64,000 nucleotides of DNA from Arenibaculum pallidiluteum. Its GTDB lineage: Bacteria > Pseudomonadota > Alphaproteobacteria > Azospirillales > Azospirillaceae. The stretch covers positions 62,001 through 126,000 of the forward strand of contig NZ_JAFIQU010000008.1 in the NCBI RefSeq assembly GCF_017355985.1, given 5' to 3'. The stretch's first letter is position 1, and every line of letters begins with the position of its first letter. Below the pieces are notes generated by a model. The model was not told the DNA's origin, did not search any database, and worked only from the letters and a program-made list of their open reading frames with translations. The translations under genes and the position numbers were made by a program. Shown in pieces: positions 16,558 to 25,549 of this stretch.

Positions 16558-17628
16558 TCAGCCGAGCGCCGCCGTCAGCACCGCCAGCGCCCGGGGCCCG
16601 ACCAGCAGGCCAACCGCGCCGCCGCACAGGAACCCCGCGAGGAACCCGGCGGCAATCCCGCCGATGCCCGCCCGCGCCTTCGCGGCGGAAGCGCCGTCGC
16701 GCTTGCGCTCGGGCTCGGCGGCCTCGGGCGCCGGAGACTCCACCGGCGGCCCGGCATCGTCGAGCCGGGCGAAATCGGGCCGGACCAGGTTCGCCTCGAT
16801 GCGCGCCGCGACCTCCTCGAAGGAAAACTCGCCGTCGCCGAGCTTGCGCAGCCGGTGCAGCCGTCCGACGATCTCGGCGGTCAGCTGTGCATAGTCGCGG
16901 GTGGCTGGCGCCATCGGGTTGAAGACGCCGACCGGCTGGCGCTTCACCTCGGCCTTCTGGACCTCGGGGTCGAAACGGATGCGGTTCCGGAAGACCTGCC
17001 CCGGAAAGCCGCTGGTCAGCTCGCCGACGACCTGCCGGTCGCGCTGCGAACCTTCGAACAGCGTGATCACGATGCCGAGGACGCCGAGCCAGGGCGCGAT
17101 GCCGCCGCGCAGCGCGGTCACCGTCTCGTTGGTCCGGTGCACGCCCTGGAGCGAGAAGGCGCCCGAGGTCGTCGGGATCACCACGGAATCCGCCGCCACC
17201 AGCGCGTTGATCGAAAGCAGCCCCATGGCCGGGGGGCAGTCGATCACGATGAAGTCGAAGCGCCGCTGCGAGAAGGACAGGATGGTCCGAAGGCCCTGGT
17301 TCGGGCGGATGCGCTCGTCCAGCCCGCTCTCCAGCAGGGTCAGCGACCGTGTCGCCGGGATGATCCACAGGTTCTCGACGGGCGTTTGGTGCGCGGCGTC
17401 GTCGATCACCGCCGTCCGCCGCATCACGTCGACCAGGTTCGGCGAGGTCCCGCTGCGCGCCAGGATCGTGGTGCTGCTCTGCTGGGGGTCGAGATCGACA
17501 AGCAGGCAGCGGAACCCGGCGGCGGCGAGGCAGACGGCAAGGTTCAGCGAGGCCGTTGTCTTGCCCACGCCGCCCTTGTGGTTGTAGACGGCCAGCGTGT
17601 ACGGGGCTGCAGGGTCGGTCTCGGACAT
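16558..17628 (-). CDS. Orphan ParA-family ATPase with glycine-zipper membrane tail
   Basis: ParA/MinD-type ATPase, 356 aa. Deviant Walker A KGGVGKTT is at about 18-25, with LLVDLDPQQSS (switch I) and FIVIDCPPAMG (Walker B). The core is about 270 aa. A charged linker then leads to a hydrophobic C-terminal stretch of about 35 residues rich in Gly-x3-Gly (GIGGIAAGFLAGFLCGG), which looks like a membrane hairpin. No ParB gene or parS-like site is adjacent, so it is probably not the chromosomal partition protein. ATG at 17628 chosen because the P-loop then sits near the N-terminus; 17649 is an alternative. Confidence 0.8.
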   Translation of the reverse strand: MSETDPAAPYTLAVYNHKGGVGKTTASLNLAVCLAAAGFRCLLVDLDPQQSSTTILARSGTSPNLVDVMRRTAVIDDAAHQTPVENLWIIPATRSLTLLESGLDERIRPNQGLRTILSFSQRRFDFIVIDCPPAMGLLSINALVAADSVVIPTTSGAFSLQGVHRTNETVTALRGGIAPWLGVLGIVITLFEGSQRDRQVVGELTSGFPGQVFRNRIRFDPEVQKAEVKRQPVGVFNPMAPATRDYAQLTAEIVGRLHRLRKLGDGEFSFEEVAARIEANLVRPDFARLDDAGPPVESPAPEAAEPERKRDGASAAKARAGIGGIAAGFLAGFLCGGAVGLLVGPRALAVLTAALG

Positions 17629-17837
17629 GGGGCATCCCGGGCGGTTCATAGGCGGCCGCCGGAAGATCGGCGGCGCGGGACCGGATTCGGCCTGCCGGCC
17701 CCGCCTGGGGCGCTTACCCCAAGACCCCGGCAGTTGCAAGTCCTGCGGCCCGGCGCGATCGGAGCGCACCCGGAATGGTCGCGCCGCCTGATCGTCAGCA
17801 CCCGGAACGCGGGCCCGGCTCGGGCGTTAAGCTCGTC

Positions 17838-18473
17838 ATGACGCAGCCGATCGCCACGGCAGCCCACTCGGCGGCAGCACCGCGCAGGCACCGTTTCGCC
17901 GTGGGGCCGGTGCTCTGGAAGCTCGCGCTCGAGATCGGGCCGCTGCTCGTGTTCTTCACGGCCTACCAGCATGCCGGGATATTCGCGGCGACCGGCGCCT
18001 ACATGGGCGTCACGTTGCTGGCGGCGCTGATCTCCTACCGGCGCGAGGGGAAGCTGCCGCTGCTGCCCCTGATCGGCACCGTCCTGGTCCTGGTCTTCGG
18101 CGGGCTGACGCTGGCGCTCGATGCCCAGATGTTCATCCTCATCCGTCCGACCATCGTGAACGGCCTGTTCGCATCGGCGGCCTTCTACGCGGTCGCCACC
18201 GGACGACCGCTGATGCAGATGGTCTTCGGGGACGCCCTGTCCTTGACCCCGTCCGGATGGCGGGGCCTGACGCTCCGGGTCGCGCTGTTCCTGACCTTCA
18301 TGGCCGTGCTGAACGAGGCCGTCTGGCGGAGCTTCCCTCTCGACGCCTGGGTCAACTTCAAGGTCTTCGCGGTGCTTCCCCTGGACGCCGTCTTCGTCGC
18401 CGCCATGTGGCCCTACGTCCGGCGCCACCACCTGCCAGAAGCGACGGGCGAGACCCAGACCGCCGCAGCCTGA
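17838..18473 (+). CDS. yciB: YciB/IspZ-like inner membrane septation protein
   Basis: Inner membrane protein, 211 aa, with about five to six membrane segments. The family pattern is clear: LEIGPLLVFFTAY near the N-terminus and MQMVFGDALSLTPSGWRGLTLR with NEAVWR later. YciB proteins affect cell envelope synthesis and division. ATG at 17838; the upstream frame start at 17775 would add a non-membrane leader and is less likely. Divergent from the ParA gene. Confidence 0.88.
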   Translation: MTQPIATAAHSAAAPRRHRFAVGPVLWKLALEIGPLLVFFTAYQHAGIFAATGAYMGVTLLAALISYRREGKLPLLPLIGTVLVLVFGGLTLALDAQMFILIRPTIVNGLFASAAFYAVATGRPLMQMVFGDALSLTPSGWRGLTLRVALFLTFMAVLNEAVWRSFPLDAWVNFKVFAVLPLDAVFVAAMWPYVRRHHLPEATGETQTAAA

Positions 18474-18554
18474 GCATCGCCGCCGGCCGCGCGGACAAGA
18501 CAAAGTGGCCCGCAGGCTGTTGGATTCGATAGGATTCCCCCCGCGGAGCCGGCC

Positions 18555-18941
18555 ATGCGGAGCACTCTCCGGACTTCCCTCATTGCGGCGGCCTTCATCT
18601 GCTGCGGCGCCGGTGCTGCCTATGCCTGCGCCCCGCAGGATTCCATCGCCTCGCCCGACGTGGTGGCGCCCACCGACCCGCGGCTGGGCGACACCGGAAG
18701 CTCGGCGGCGCCCGTTGGGCTCGAGGATCTGCTGGGGATGGCGGTCCTTGATGCGCAGGGCGAAAGGCTGGGCGAGGTCGAGGATGTGGAAGTCGCCCCC
18801 GACGGCCAGCCACGGGAGATCGTCGTCGACGAGGGCCGCGGCCATGTCGCGCGCATGGACGCGTCGCGGCTGAAGCTGTCGGCACCCAACGCCCTGCGCC
18901 TGGACGACCAGCTGGATGGGCGGATCGCCGGGCGGCCATAG
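18555..18941 (+). CDS. Exported PRC-barrel domain protein
   Basis: Protein of 128 aa with a signal peptide (TSLIAAAFICCGAGAAYA, cut near residue 24). A PRC-barrel-like strand set follows: LEDLLGMAVLDAQGERLGEVEDVEVAPDG and a second part ending RLDDQLDGRI. PRC barrels bind partners or RNA; periplasmic copies are common in alphaproteobacteria with unknown role. Tandem with yciB, 81 bp apart. Confidence 0.75.
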   Translation: MRSTLRTSLIAAAFICCGAGAAYACAPQDSIASPDVVAPTDPRLGDTGSSAAPVGLEDLLGMAVLDAQGERLGEVEDVEVAPDGQPREIVVDEGRGHVARMDASRLKLSAPNALRLDDQLDGRIAGRP

Positions 18942-18950
18942 GCGCCGGCC

Positions 18951-18990
18951 GCAAAAGAAGCGGCCCGGACCGCCGGAGCGGACCGGGCCG
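18951..18990 (-). terminator. Hairpin between convergent genes
   Basis: CGGCCCGG and CCGGGCCG arms enclose a smaller pairing (CCGCCGG). Read on the minus strand it is followed by CTTCTTTT, so it best serves the Gly-rich protein gene; it may also slow transcripts from the PRC gene. Confidence 0.65.
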
Positions 18991-19016
18991 GGACCTGTCG
19001 GAAGCGCTGGGCCGGG

Positions 19017-19418
19017 TTAGCGGGCCGCGCCGCCGGACGCACCACCCCCGGACGCGCCACCCCCGGACGCGCCACCCGAGGCACCGCCGCTGCCCGCGCC
19101 GCCAGCGGCGCCGCCGCTCGAGGTGTCGGTGCCCGTGCGGGCACCCGTCTCGCCCTGGCCGTTCTGCGTGCCCGAGATGATGCTGCCCGTCGTCGACTGC
19201 CCCGTGGCGCTGCTGCCCGTGGTCCCGTTCAGGCTCGTCCCGGAGCCGGTGGCGCCCGTCGCGGCGCCCGGGGTCGTCGGGCGGCTCGAGGTCTCGCTGC
19301 TGGTGCCTCCGGTGCTGCCGCCAGTGGCGCCGCCGGTGCTGCTCTGCGCCATCGCGGCGCCAGCGATGAACAGGGCCGCACTGGCAGCGAGGGCAGACTT
19401 CAGAACGGTCGTCTTCAT
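19017..19418 (-). CDS. Exported Gly/Ser/Thr-rich low-complexity protein
   Basis: Protein of 133 aa: a clear signal peptide (TVLKSALAASAALFIAGAAMA), then a mature part made almost only of Gly, Ser, Thr and Ala. The end is a run of GGASGG-type repeats. GGAGG precedes the ATG at 19418. No enzyme motif; a disordered surface or periplasmic protein is likely. Because its composition is extreme, function cannot be guessed. Confidence 0.6.
   Translation of the reverse strand: MKTTVLKSALAASAALFIAGAAMAQSSTGGATGGSTGGTSSETSSRPTTPGAATGATGSGTSLNGTTGSSATGQSTTGSIISGTQNGQGETGARTGTDTSSGGAAGGAGSGGASGGASGGGASGGGASGGAAR
19039..19078. repeat. 15-bp tandem repeat inside the Gly-rich gene
   Basis: The unit GCGCCACCCCCGGAC (first copy with one change) occurs twice and then partially, coding for the GGASGG repeats. 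In-frame, so it can vary copy number without breaking the gene. Confidence 0.7.
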
Positions 19419-19541
19419 GCAGTCCTCCAGTAGATGTGGACGTGCCGGGTCCGCCTTAGGCGGCGGCACGCTTCGTCACTTCAACCGGTGCGCGCGGCAA
19501 TCGTCCCGCGTGCCCTTCGCGTGCTTGCCAGCCCCTTCCGT

Positions 19542-19562
19542 ATATTTTAGGCTTAAAAGATC
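19542..19562 (+). promoter_or_regulatory. Operator copy A of the aminobenzoate regulon
   Basis: AT-rich 21-mer with core TTTAGGCTTAAA, ending 21 bp before the SDR start codon. The same sequence recurs at 53153-53173 and, inverted, at 57718-57738; 16 of 21 bases are identical in all three. The core is an imperfect palindrome, as expected for a MarR dimer site. The MarR gene two codes downstream (20354) is the natural candidate ligand. Confidence 0.75.
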
Positions 19563-19583
19563 TACGGCGGACGGAGCTGCCGC

Positions 19584-20357
19584 ATGGAGGGATCCTCGGC
19601 GACGCTGGGCGGGAGGCATGCGCTGGTCACCGGGGCCGGACGCGGCATCGGGGCCGCGATCGCCCGGATGCTCGCTGCGCGGGGCGCGCGGGTGACGCTG
19701 GTCGGCCGCACCGCCGCGCCGATCGAGGGGCTTGCGGCCGCGATCGGCGGCACCGCGGTGGCGGCCGACGTCACTGACGAGGCGGCGCTTGCCCGCGCCT
19801 TCGCCAGGGCCGAGGACGTCAACGGGCCCGTCGACATCCTGGTGAACAATGCGGGCGCCGCGCTCTCCGCGCCATTCCGCGCCCTGGACCGGTCCCATTG
19901 GGACGCCATGCTCGCCCTGAACCTGACGTCGGTCTACACGGGCTGCCGGCTCGCCCTGCCCGCGATGACCGAGCGAGGCTGGGGCCGCATCGTGACCGTC
20001 GCCAGCACCGCAGGCCTCAAGGGCTATCCCTATGTCGCGGCCTATGTGGCAGCCAAGCACGGGGTGATCGGGCTGACGCGCGCGCTGGCGCTGGAGACCG
20101 CGCGCAGCGGAGTAACCGTCAACGCGGTCTGCCCGGGCTACACGGATACGGACCTGGTCGGCGGGGCCGTCGACCGGATCGCCGAACGGACGGGACGGAC
20201 GCGCGCGGCCGCCCTGGCCGACCTTACGCGCACCAATCCACAGGGCCGGCTGGTCCGGCCCGAGGAGGTGGCGGAGACCGTGGCCTTCCTGTGTGGTCCC
20301 GGCACGGACGCCCTGACTGGCCAGGCGATCGCCGTCGCTGGCGGGGAGGTCGGATGA
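19584..20357 (+). CDS. SDR 3-hydroxyacyl-CoA dehydrogenase-like enzyme
   Basis: Short-chain dehydrogenase/reductase, 257 aa. The cofactor loop TGAGRGIG is at about 16-23, NNAG near 88, the catalytic Ser in VASTAG and the YxxxK pair in AAYVAAKHG. In this operon it most likely oxidises a 3-hydroxyacyl-CoA after ring opening in the beta-oxidation-like lower pathway. First gene of the operon; stop overlaps the MarR start (ATGA). Confidence 0.85.
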   Translation: MEGSSATLGGRHALVTGAGRGIGAAIARMLAARGARVTLVGRTAAPIEGLAAAIGGTAVAADVTDEAALARAFARAEDVNGPVDILVNNAGAALSAPFRALDRSHWDAMLALNLTSVYTGCRLALPAMTERGWGRIVTVASTAGLKGYPYVAAYVAAKHGVIGLTRALALETARSGVTVNAVCPGYTDTDLVGGAVDRIAERTGRTRAAALADLTRTNPQGRLVRPEEVAETVAFLCGPGTDALTGQAIAVAGGEVG

Positions 20358-20857
20358 TGGCCGAGGGCGCGATCCCGTCGGACTACGAGACAGCGGCCGA
20401 GCGGCACGAGCCCGAACTGCGCCTGTGGCTGCGCCTGCTGACCTGCACCAGCATGGTCGAGGGCGAGGTGCGCGGCCGGCTGCGTGACCGCTTCTCCGTC
20501 ACCCTGCCCCGCTTCGACATGATGGCGGCGCTGGACCGGGCGCCCGAGGGGCTGACCATGGGGGCCCTGTCGCGCCGCCTGATGGTCTCCAACGGCAACG
20601 TCACCGGGGTCGCCGACCGGCTGGTTGCCGAAGGCCTGGTCAGCCGCGAAGCCGCGCCCGGCGACCGGCGCTCCGCCGTGATCCGGCTGACGCCCCGAGG
20701 ACGCCAGGCCTTTGCCGAGATGGCGCGGGCGCATGAGGCATGGATCGCGGGGTTCTTTTCGGGGCTCGACGCAGACGAGATCGCGCAGCTCATGGATCTG
20801 CTCGGCCGGGCCAAGCGGTCCGTGCGCGCAAGCTTGCGAAGGGAGGAGACGCCATGA
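20354..20857 (+). CDS. MarR-family regulator of the aminobenzoate operon
   Basis: MarR regulator of 167 aa. The winged helix shows in [40 protein letters not shown] followed by the wing [11 protein letters not shown]. Such proteins in aromatic-CoA clusters usually repress until they bind the CoA-thioester substrate. It is translated from an ATG overlapping the SDR stop, with GGGGAGGT before it, and its own stop overlaps the next start, so it is embedded in the operon it probably controls. Confidence 0.85.
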   Translation: MMAEGAIPSDYETAAERHEPELRLWLRLLTCTSMVEGEVRGRLRDRFSVTLPRFDMMAALDRAPEGLTMGALSRRLMVSNGNVTGVADRLVAEGLVSREAAPGDRRSAVIRLTPRGRQAFAEMARAHEAWIAGFFSGLDADEIAQLMDLLGRAKRSVRASLRREETP

Positions 20858-21732
20858 CCGATCCCGGGCCGCTCCCCGAGGACGACGGCACAGGTCCCGT
20901 ATCCCCGGCGCCCGCCCCGGCAGCCCCTCTCGCGGCGTATCGGGCCCGGCGTTTCCTGTGGCGGGTCGAGGGCAAGGTCGCGACCGTGACGCTGAACCGG
21001 CCCGAAAGGAAGAACCCGCTGACCTTCGAATCCTACGCCGAGCTGCGCGACACCTTCCGCGCCCTCGCCTCGGACGGGGAGATCAAGGCGGTGGTGGTGA
21101 CAGGCGCCGGCGGCAACTTCTGCTCGGGCGGGGACGTCTTCGAGATCATCGGCCCGCTGACCAGGATGGCAATGCCCGAGCTGCTGCGCTTCACGCGCAT
21201 GACGGGCGACCTGGTCAAGGCGATGCGCGCCTGCCCGCAGCCGATCGTCGCGGCGGTGGACGGCGTCTGCGCCGGCGCGGGCGCGATCATCGCCATGGCC
21301 TCGGACCTCCGCTACGGCACGGCCGCCAGCAAGGTCGCCTTCCTCTTCACCCGCGTCGGCCTGGCCGGCTGCGACATGGGGGCCTGCGCGATCCTGCCGC
21401 GCATCATCGGCCAGGGCCGGGCGGCCGAGCTGCTCTACACCGGGCGGTCCATGGACGGGGCGGAGGCCGAGCGCTGGGGCTTCTACAACCGGCTCTGCGA
21501 TCCTGCGGCGCTGCTGGCCGAGGCGACGGAGATGGCGCGCCGCATCGCCGACGGCCCCAGCTTCGCGCACGGCATGACAAAGCGCATGCTGCACCAGGAA
21601 TGGTCCATGCCGCTGGACGAGGCCATCGAGGCCGAGGCTCAGGCCCAGGCGATCTGCATGGCCACGGGGGATTTCCGCCGGGCCTACGAGGCCTTCGCGG
21701 AAAAGCGCGCCCCGGTCTTCGAGGGCGACTGA
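20854..21732 (+). CDS. Enoyl-CoA hydratase/isomerase family protein
   Basis: Crotonase-fold protein, 292 aa, with a Pro/Ala-rich N-terminal extension of about 35 residues. The oxyanion-hole elements are [11 protein letters not shown] and [19 protein letters not shown]. One usual catalytic Glu position reads [12 protein letters not shown] rather than the Glu-containing loop of typical hydratases, so isomerase, hydrolase or ring-opening chemistry is possible. GGGAGGAGA precedes the ATG. Fits the lower pathway after ring reduction. Confidence 0.82.
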   Translation: MTDPGPLPEDDGTGPVSPAPAPAAPLAAYRARRFLWRVEGKVATVTLNRPERKNPLTFESYAELRDTFRALASDGEIKAVVVTGAGGNFCSGGDVFEIIGPLTRMAMPELLRFTRMTGDLVKAMRACPQPIVAAVDGVCAGAGAIIAMASDLRYGTAASKVAFLFTRVGLAGCDMGACAILPRIIGQGRAAELLYTGRSMDGAEAERWGFYNRLCDPAALLAEATEMARRIADGPSFAHGMTKRMLHQEWSMPLDEAIEAEAQAQAICMATGDFRRAYEAFAEKRAPVFEGD

Positions 21733-21733
21733 C

Positions 21734-22927
21734 ATGCCCGACCGCAGCTTCCTGTCCTGGCCCTTCTTCGAGGACGAGCACCGCCACCTCGCCGCGTGGC
21801 TCGAAGACTGGGCGGGCTCGGGCGGCACGGAGCCGGCGCATGGTGCGGACCTGGACGTGGCCTGCCGGACGCTGGTCCGCGATCTCGGCGAGGCCGGCTG
21901 GCTGCGCCTCGTGGTTCCCGCGTCCCATGGCGGTGCGCGGGACCGGCTGGATGTGCGGTCACTCTGCCTCGCCCGCGAGATCCTGGCCCGGCATGCCGGC
22001 CTCGCCGATTTCGCCTTCGCCATGCAGGGCCTGGGGACCGGGCCGGTCACGCTGTTCGGCTCGGATGCGCAGAAGGACCGCTATCTTCCGCCCGTGCGCC
22101 AGGGGCTGAGCATCGCCGCCTTCGCCCTTTCGGAGCCGGAGGCGGGCTCGGACGTGGCGGCGACCGCGACCACCGCCCGGCCGGATGGCGATTCCTGGGT
22201 GATCGACGGGACAAAGACCTGGATCTCCAACGGCGGCATCGCGGACCACTACGTCGTCTTCGCGCGCACGGGCGAGGGCCCTGGCGCCAAGGGCCTTTCG
22301 GCCTTCATGGTCGATGCGGGGAGCGCCGGCCTGACAGTTGCGGAGCGGATCGAGGTGACGGCCCCGCACCCGCTGGCCACGCTGCGCTTCGAGGCCTGCC
22401 GCGTGCCCGCCGCCAACCTGATAGGCCGGCCCGGCGACGGCTTCCGCATCGCCATGGCGACTCTGGACGTCTTCCGCTCCACGGTCGGTGCCGCGGCGCT
22501 CGGCTTCGCCCGCCGCGCGCTGGACGAGGCGGTCGGGCGCTGCGCGACGCGCAGGATCTTCGGCGGCGTGCTCGGCGACCTGCAGATGAGCCAGCACAGG
22601 CTTGCCGACATGGCGACCGAGGTGGATGCGGCGGCGCTGCTGGTCTACCGCGCCGCCTGGACGAAGGATTCCGGCGCCGACCGCGTCACCCGCGAGGCCG
22701 CCATGGCAAAGCTCTACGCGACCGAGGCCGCCCAGCGGGTCGTCGACGGCGCGCTGCAGCTCCTGGGCGGGCTGGGTGTCGTGCGGGATTCCGTCGTCGA
22801 GACCTTGTACCGCGAGATCCGGCCGTTGCGGATCTACGAGGGCGCCTCGGAGGTGCAGCGGGTCGTGATCGCCCGGCAGCTCCTGTCGGCGCGGACGACC
22901 GGGGGACCCGGCCGGCCGGGGACATGA
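21734..22927 (+). CDS. Acyl-CoA dehydrogenase
   Basis: FAD-linked dehydrogenase, 397 aa, usual length. Landmarks are [14 protein letters not shown] (flavin loop), WISNGG, and the catalytic Glu in [10 protein letters not shown]. It introduces a double bond into an acyl-CoA and hands electrons to ETF. It begins one base after the enoyl-CoA hydratase stop. Confidence 0.9.
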   Translation: MPDRSFLSWPFFEDEHRHLAAWLEDWAGSGGTEPAHGADLDVACRTLVRDLGEAGWLRLVVPASHGGARDRLDVRSLCLAREILARHAGLADFAFAMQGLGTGPVTLFGSDAQKDRYLPPVRQGLSIAAFALSEPEAGSDVAATATTARPDGDSWVIDGTKTWISNGGIADHYVVFARTGEGPGAKGLSAFMVDAGSAGLTVAERIEVTAPHPLATLRFEACRVPAANLIGRPGDGFRIAMATLDVFRSTVGAAALGFARRALDEAVGRCATRRIFGGVLGDLQMSQHRLADMATEVDAAALLVYRAAWTKDSGADRVTREAAMAKLYATEAAQRVVDGALQLLGGLGVVRDSVVETLYREIRPLRIYEGASEVQRVVIARQLLSARTTGGPGRPGT

Positions 22928-22952
22928 CCGTCACGGAAGAGGGGAGCACGAG

Positions 22953-24620
22953 ATGCAGGGCTACACCGCGCATGTGGACACCTTCGCCCGTGACAACCTG
23001 CCGCCGCGGGACCAGTGGCCGGCGATGGTCTTTGACCTGCCCGAGCTCCGATACCCGGACCGGCTGAACTGCGGGGTCGAGCTGCTGGACCGCGTGGTGG
23101 CGGCCGGGCATGGCGGAAGGCGCTGCCTGATCACTCCCGCGGAAACGTGGACCTATGCGCGGCTGATGGCCGAGGCGAACCGCATCGCTCACGTGCTGAC
23201 CGAGGACATGGGCGTGGTGCCGGGCAGCCGCGTCCTGCTGCGGTCGGCCAACAATCCCATGATGGTCGCCTGCTGGTTCGCGGTGATGAAGGCCGGCGCC
23301 ATCGCTGTCGCCACCATGCCGCTGCTGCGCGCCCGCGAGCTCGCGGTGATGATCGAGAAGGCCCGCGTCGAGTTCGCGCTGTGCGACGCCCGCCTCGCCG
23401 CCGAGCTGGAGGCCGCGCGCCCGGCGGCGCCCACCCTGCGGACCATCCGGTACTTCAACGGCGAGGCGCCCGAGGCGCGCGAGGCGCGTTCGGCGCCTGC
23501 AGGACTGGAGGCGCTGGCACGCTCCAAGCCCGATACATTCACGGCCGTCGACACGGCGGCCGAGGACGTGTGCCTGATCGCCTTCACCTCGGGGACGACC
23601 GGCGTTCCCAAGGGAACCATGCACTTCCACCGGGACGTGCTGGCGATCTGCGACTGCTTTCCGAAATACGTCCTGAAGCCAAGCCCCGACGACATCTTCT
23701 GCGGCAGCCCGCCTCTCGCCTTCACCTTCGGTCTCGGCGGCCTCGTGACCTTCCCAATGCGCATCGGCGCGGCGACGGTGCTGCTCGAAAAGGCGACCCC
23801 TGACGCGCTGCTGGCCCAGGCGATCCAGGAGCACCGGGCCAGCATCTGCTTTACCTCCCCCACCGGCTTCCGGGCGATGCTCCGGCTGCTGCCGGAGCAC
23901 GACGCCTCGTCCCTGCGCTGCTGCGTATCGGCCGGCGAGACGCTGCCCCTGCCGACCTGGCAGGCCTTCAAGGACGCGACCGGCATCGGGATCATCGACG
24001 GGCTCGGCGCGACCGAGATGCTGCACATCTTCATCTCGGCCGCGGGCGACGACATCCGCCCGGGGGCGACCGGGCGACCGATCCCGGGCTACCAGGCCTG
24101 CATCCTGGACGAGCACGACGCGCCGCTGCCGCCGAACCATGTCGGCCGGCTGGCCGTGCGCGGCCCGACGGGATGCCGCTACCTCGCCGACCATCGACAG
24201 TCGTCCTATGTCCGGAACGGCTGGAACATCACGGGCGACGCCTATCTCATGGATCAGGACGGCTACTTCTGGTACCAGGCGCGCACCGACGAGATGATCA
24301 TATCCTCGGGCTACAACATCGCCGGGCCGGAGGTCGAGGAGGCGCTGCTGGCGCATCCGGACGTGCAGGAATGCGCCGTCGTCGGCGTTCCCGACGCCGA
24401 TCGCGGCCAGATCGTGAAGGCCTTCGTCGTCCTGCGGCCGGGCACGTCCGCCGATGCCACCACCGTAAAGGCGCTTCAGGACTTCGCGAAACAGCAGATC
24501 GCGCCTTATAAGTATCCCCGCGCGATCGCGTTCATGGAGGCGCTACCGCGTACCGAAAGCGGCAAGGTGCAGCGCTTCAGGCTGCGGGAGCTGCAGGAAC
24601 CTGAGCGAAAGGCAAGCTGA
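22953..24620 (+). CDS. 2-aminobenzoate/benzoate-type CoA ligase
   Basis: AMP-forming acyl-CoA synthetase, 555 aa. Motifs: FTSGTTGVPKGTMH (P-loop), GLGATEMLHIF, the adenine-site Asp in NITGDAYLMDQDG, and the C-terminal lysine in RTESGKVQRFRL. Overall pattern (NNPMMVACWFAVMKAGA, HFHRDVLAICD) is that of benzoate/2-aminobenzoate CoA ligases. It starts the pathway by making the aroyl-CoA. 2-Aminobenzoate is favoured because the matching monooxygenase shares the operator; benzoate or a hydroxybenzoate cannot be excluded. Confidence 0.85.
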   Translation: MQGYTAHVDTFARDNLPPRDQWPAMVFDLPELRYPDRLNCGVELLDRVVAAGHGGRRCLITPAETWTYARLMAEANRIAHVLTEDMGVVPGSRVLLRSANNPMMVACWFAVMKAGAIAVATMPLLRARELAVMIEKARVEFALCDARLAAELEAARPAAPTLRTIRYFNGEAPEAREARSAPAGLEALARSKPDTFTAVDTAAEDVCLIAFTSGTTGVPKGTMHFHRDVLAICDCFPKYVLKPSPDDIFCGSPPLAFTFGLGGLVTFPMRIGAATVLLEKATPDALLAQAIQEHRASICFTSPTGFRAMLRLLPEHDASSLRCCVSAGETLPLPTWQAFKDATGIGIIDGLGATEMLHIFISAAGDDIRPGATGRPIPGYQACILDEHDAPLPPNHVGRLAVRGPTGCRYLADHRQSSYVRNGWNITGDAYLMDQDGYFWYQARTDEMIISSGYNIAGPEVEEALLAHPDVQECAVVGVPDADRGQIVKAFVVLRPGTSADATTVKALQDFAKQQIAPYKYPRAIAFMEALPRTESGKVQRFRLRELQEPERKAS

Positions 24621-24624
24621 ACCG

Positions 24625-25095
24625 ATGACCTCCGCCCTGCCCGATCGGCTTCCCGAGGGCGCCTTCCGGGCCCGCCGGCTGATCCGCTTCTCGCACTGCG
24701 ACCCGGCAGGGATCGTCTACTTCCCGGTCTATTTCGACATGTTCAACGGGCTTATCGAAGACTGGTTCAGCCAGTGCCTGGGGATCGACTACGCATCCTG
24801 GATCCTCGGCCAGCGCCGGGGCATGCCGATCGTCCACGCCGAGTGCGACTTCGCGCGGCCGAGCCGCATGGGAGAGACGCTGACCCTGGGGATCATGGTC
24901 GAACGGATCGGCCGCAGCTCGCTCAGCCTGCGCTTCCTGGGCGAGCACGAGCCCACGGGGGAGGTCCGCCTGGCCGGCCGGCTGGTCACCGTCGCGACCT
25001 CGCTCGAGACCCAGCGCGCCATGGAGATCCCGGACGATCTCCGCGCCGCGCTGGAGCGTTATCGCGAGCAATGCAGGGAGAGCGCCCATGGATGA
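24625..25095 (+). CDS. 4HBT-family acyl-CoA thioesterase
   Basis: Hot-dog thioesterase of 156 aa with the 4-hydroxybenzoyl-CoA thioesterase signature HCDPAGIVYFPVYFDM; the Asp is the likely catalytic residue. It may release dead-end CoA esters to protect the CoA pool during aromatic catabolism. Four bases after the ligase stop; overlaps the RidA start by 8 nt. Confidence 0.85.
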   Translation: MTSALPDRLPEGAFRARRLIRFSHCDPAGIVYFPVYFDMFNGLIEDWFSQCLGIDYASWILGQRRGMPIVHAECDFARPSRMGETLTLGIMVERIGRSSLSLRFLGEHEPTGEVRLAGRLVTVATSLETQRAMEIPDDLRAALERYREQCRESAHG

Positions 25096-25510
25096 GGGCA
25101 CGCGGACGCCGGCGGTGCATCGCGTCCTGCAGCCGGCGGGCTGGCCGCGCCCGCGCGGCTACGCCAACGGCATCGAGGCCCGCGGGCGGACCGTCTTCGT
25201 CGGCGGCATGATCGGCTGGGACCAAACCGGGCGCTTCGCGGCCGCGGACCTGCCTGGCCAGGTCCTGCAGGCCCTTCGGAACATCGCGGCCGTGCTGGCC
25301 GAGGCGGGCGCCGGCCCCGAGCACGTGACCCGCATGACCTGGTACGTGACGGACATGGCGGCCTACCGGCAGGCGCAGCGCGAGGTCGGCGAGGCCTACC
25401 GCGCGGTGATGGGCGCCCATTTCCCCGCCATGGCGCTGGTGCAGGTCGTCTCCCTCGTCGAGCCCGAGGCCAAGGTCGAGATCGAGGCGACGGCGGTCAT
25501 CCCCGACTAG
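25088..25510 (+). CDS. RidA/YjgF-family enamine/imine deaminase
   Basis: RidA-family protein, 140 aa. Landmarks: GYANGIEARGRTVFVGGMIGWDQ near the start, the LRNIAAVLAEAGAGPEHV helix, and the family end VEIEATAVI. The Arg that binds carboxylates in RidA usually precedes the C-terminal strands; here the region reads ALVQVVSLVEPEAKVEIEA, so that Arg is not evident. Its place at the end of an aminobenzoate operon suggests hydrolysis of an enamine or imine formed when the amino group is lost (inference). Confidence 0.8.
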   Translation: MDEGTRTPAVHRVLQPAGWPRPRGYANGIEARGRTVFVGGMIGWDQTGRFAAADLPGQVLQALRNIAAVLAEAGAGPEHVTRMTWYVTDMAAYRQAQREVGEAYRAVMGAHFPAMALVQVVSLVEPEAKVEIEATAVIPD

Positions 25511-25549
25511 GTCGGGACCGCCTGGGGCGGGATCGGCCCAAACCGCCCT

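Noticed and set aside
17820..17832. Further copies of the TTAAGC-type operator
   Set aside because: GTTAAGCTC here and GTTAAGCATC near 43165 share only six bases with the operator and lack its flanks.
14920..17841. 973-codon plus-strand frame
   Set aside because: Antisense to ccoG and the ParA gene; sequence is Arg/Gly/Asp/His-rich without any domain.
19024..19080. Short regular repeats that could suggest a CRISPR
   Set aside because: Units are only 15 bp with no spacers, and they code in frame for GGASGG.
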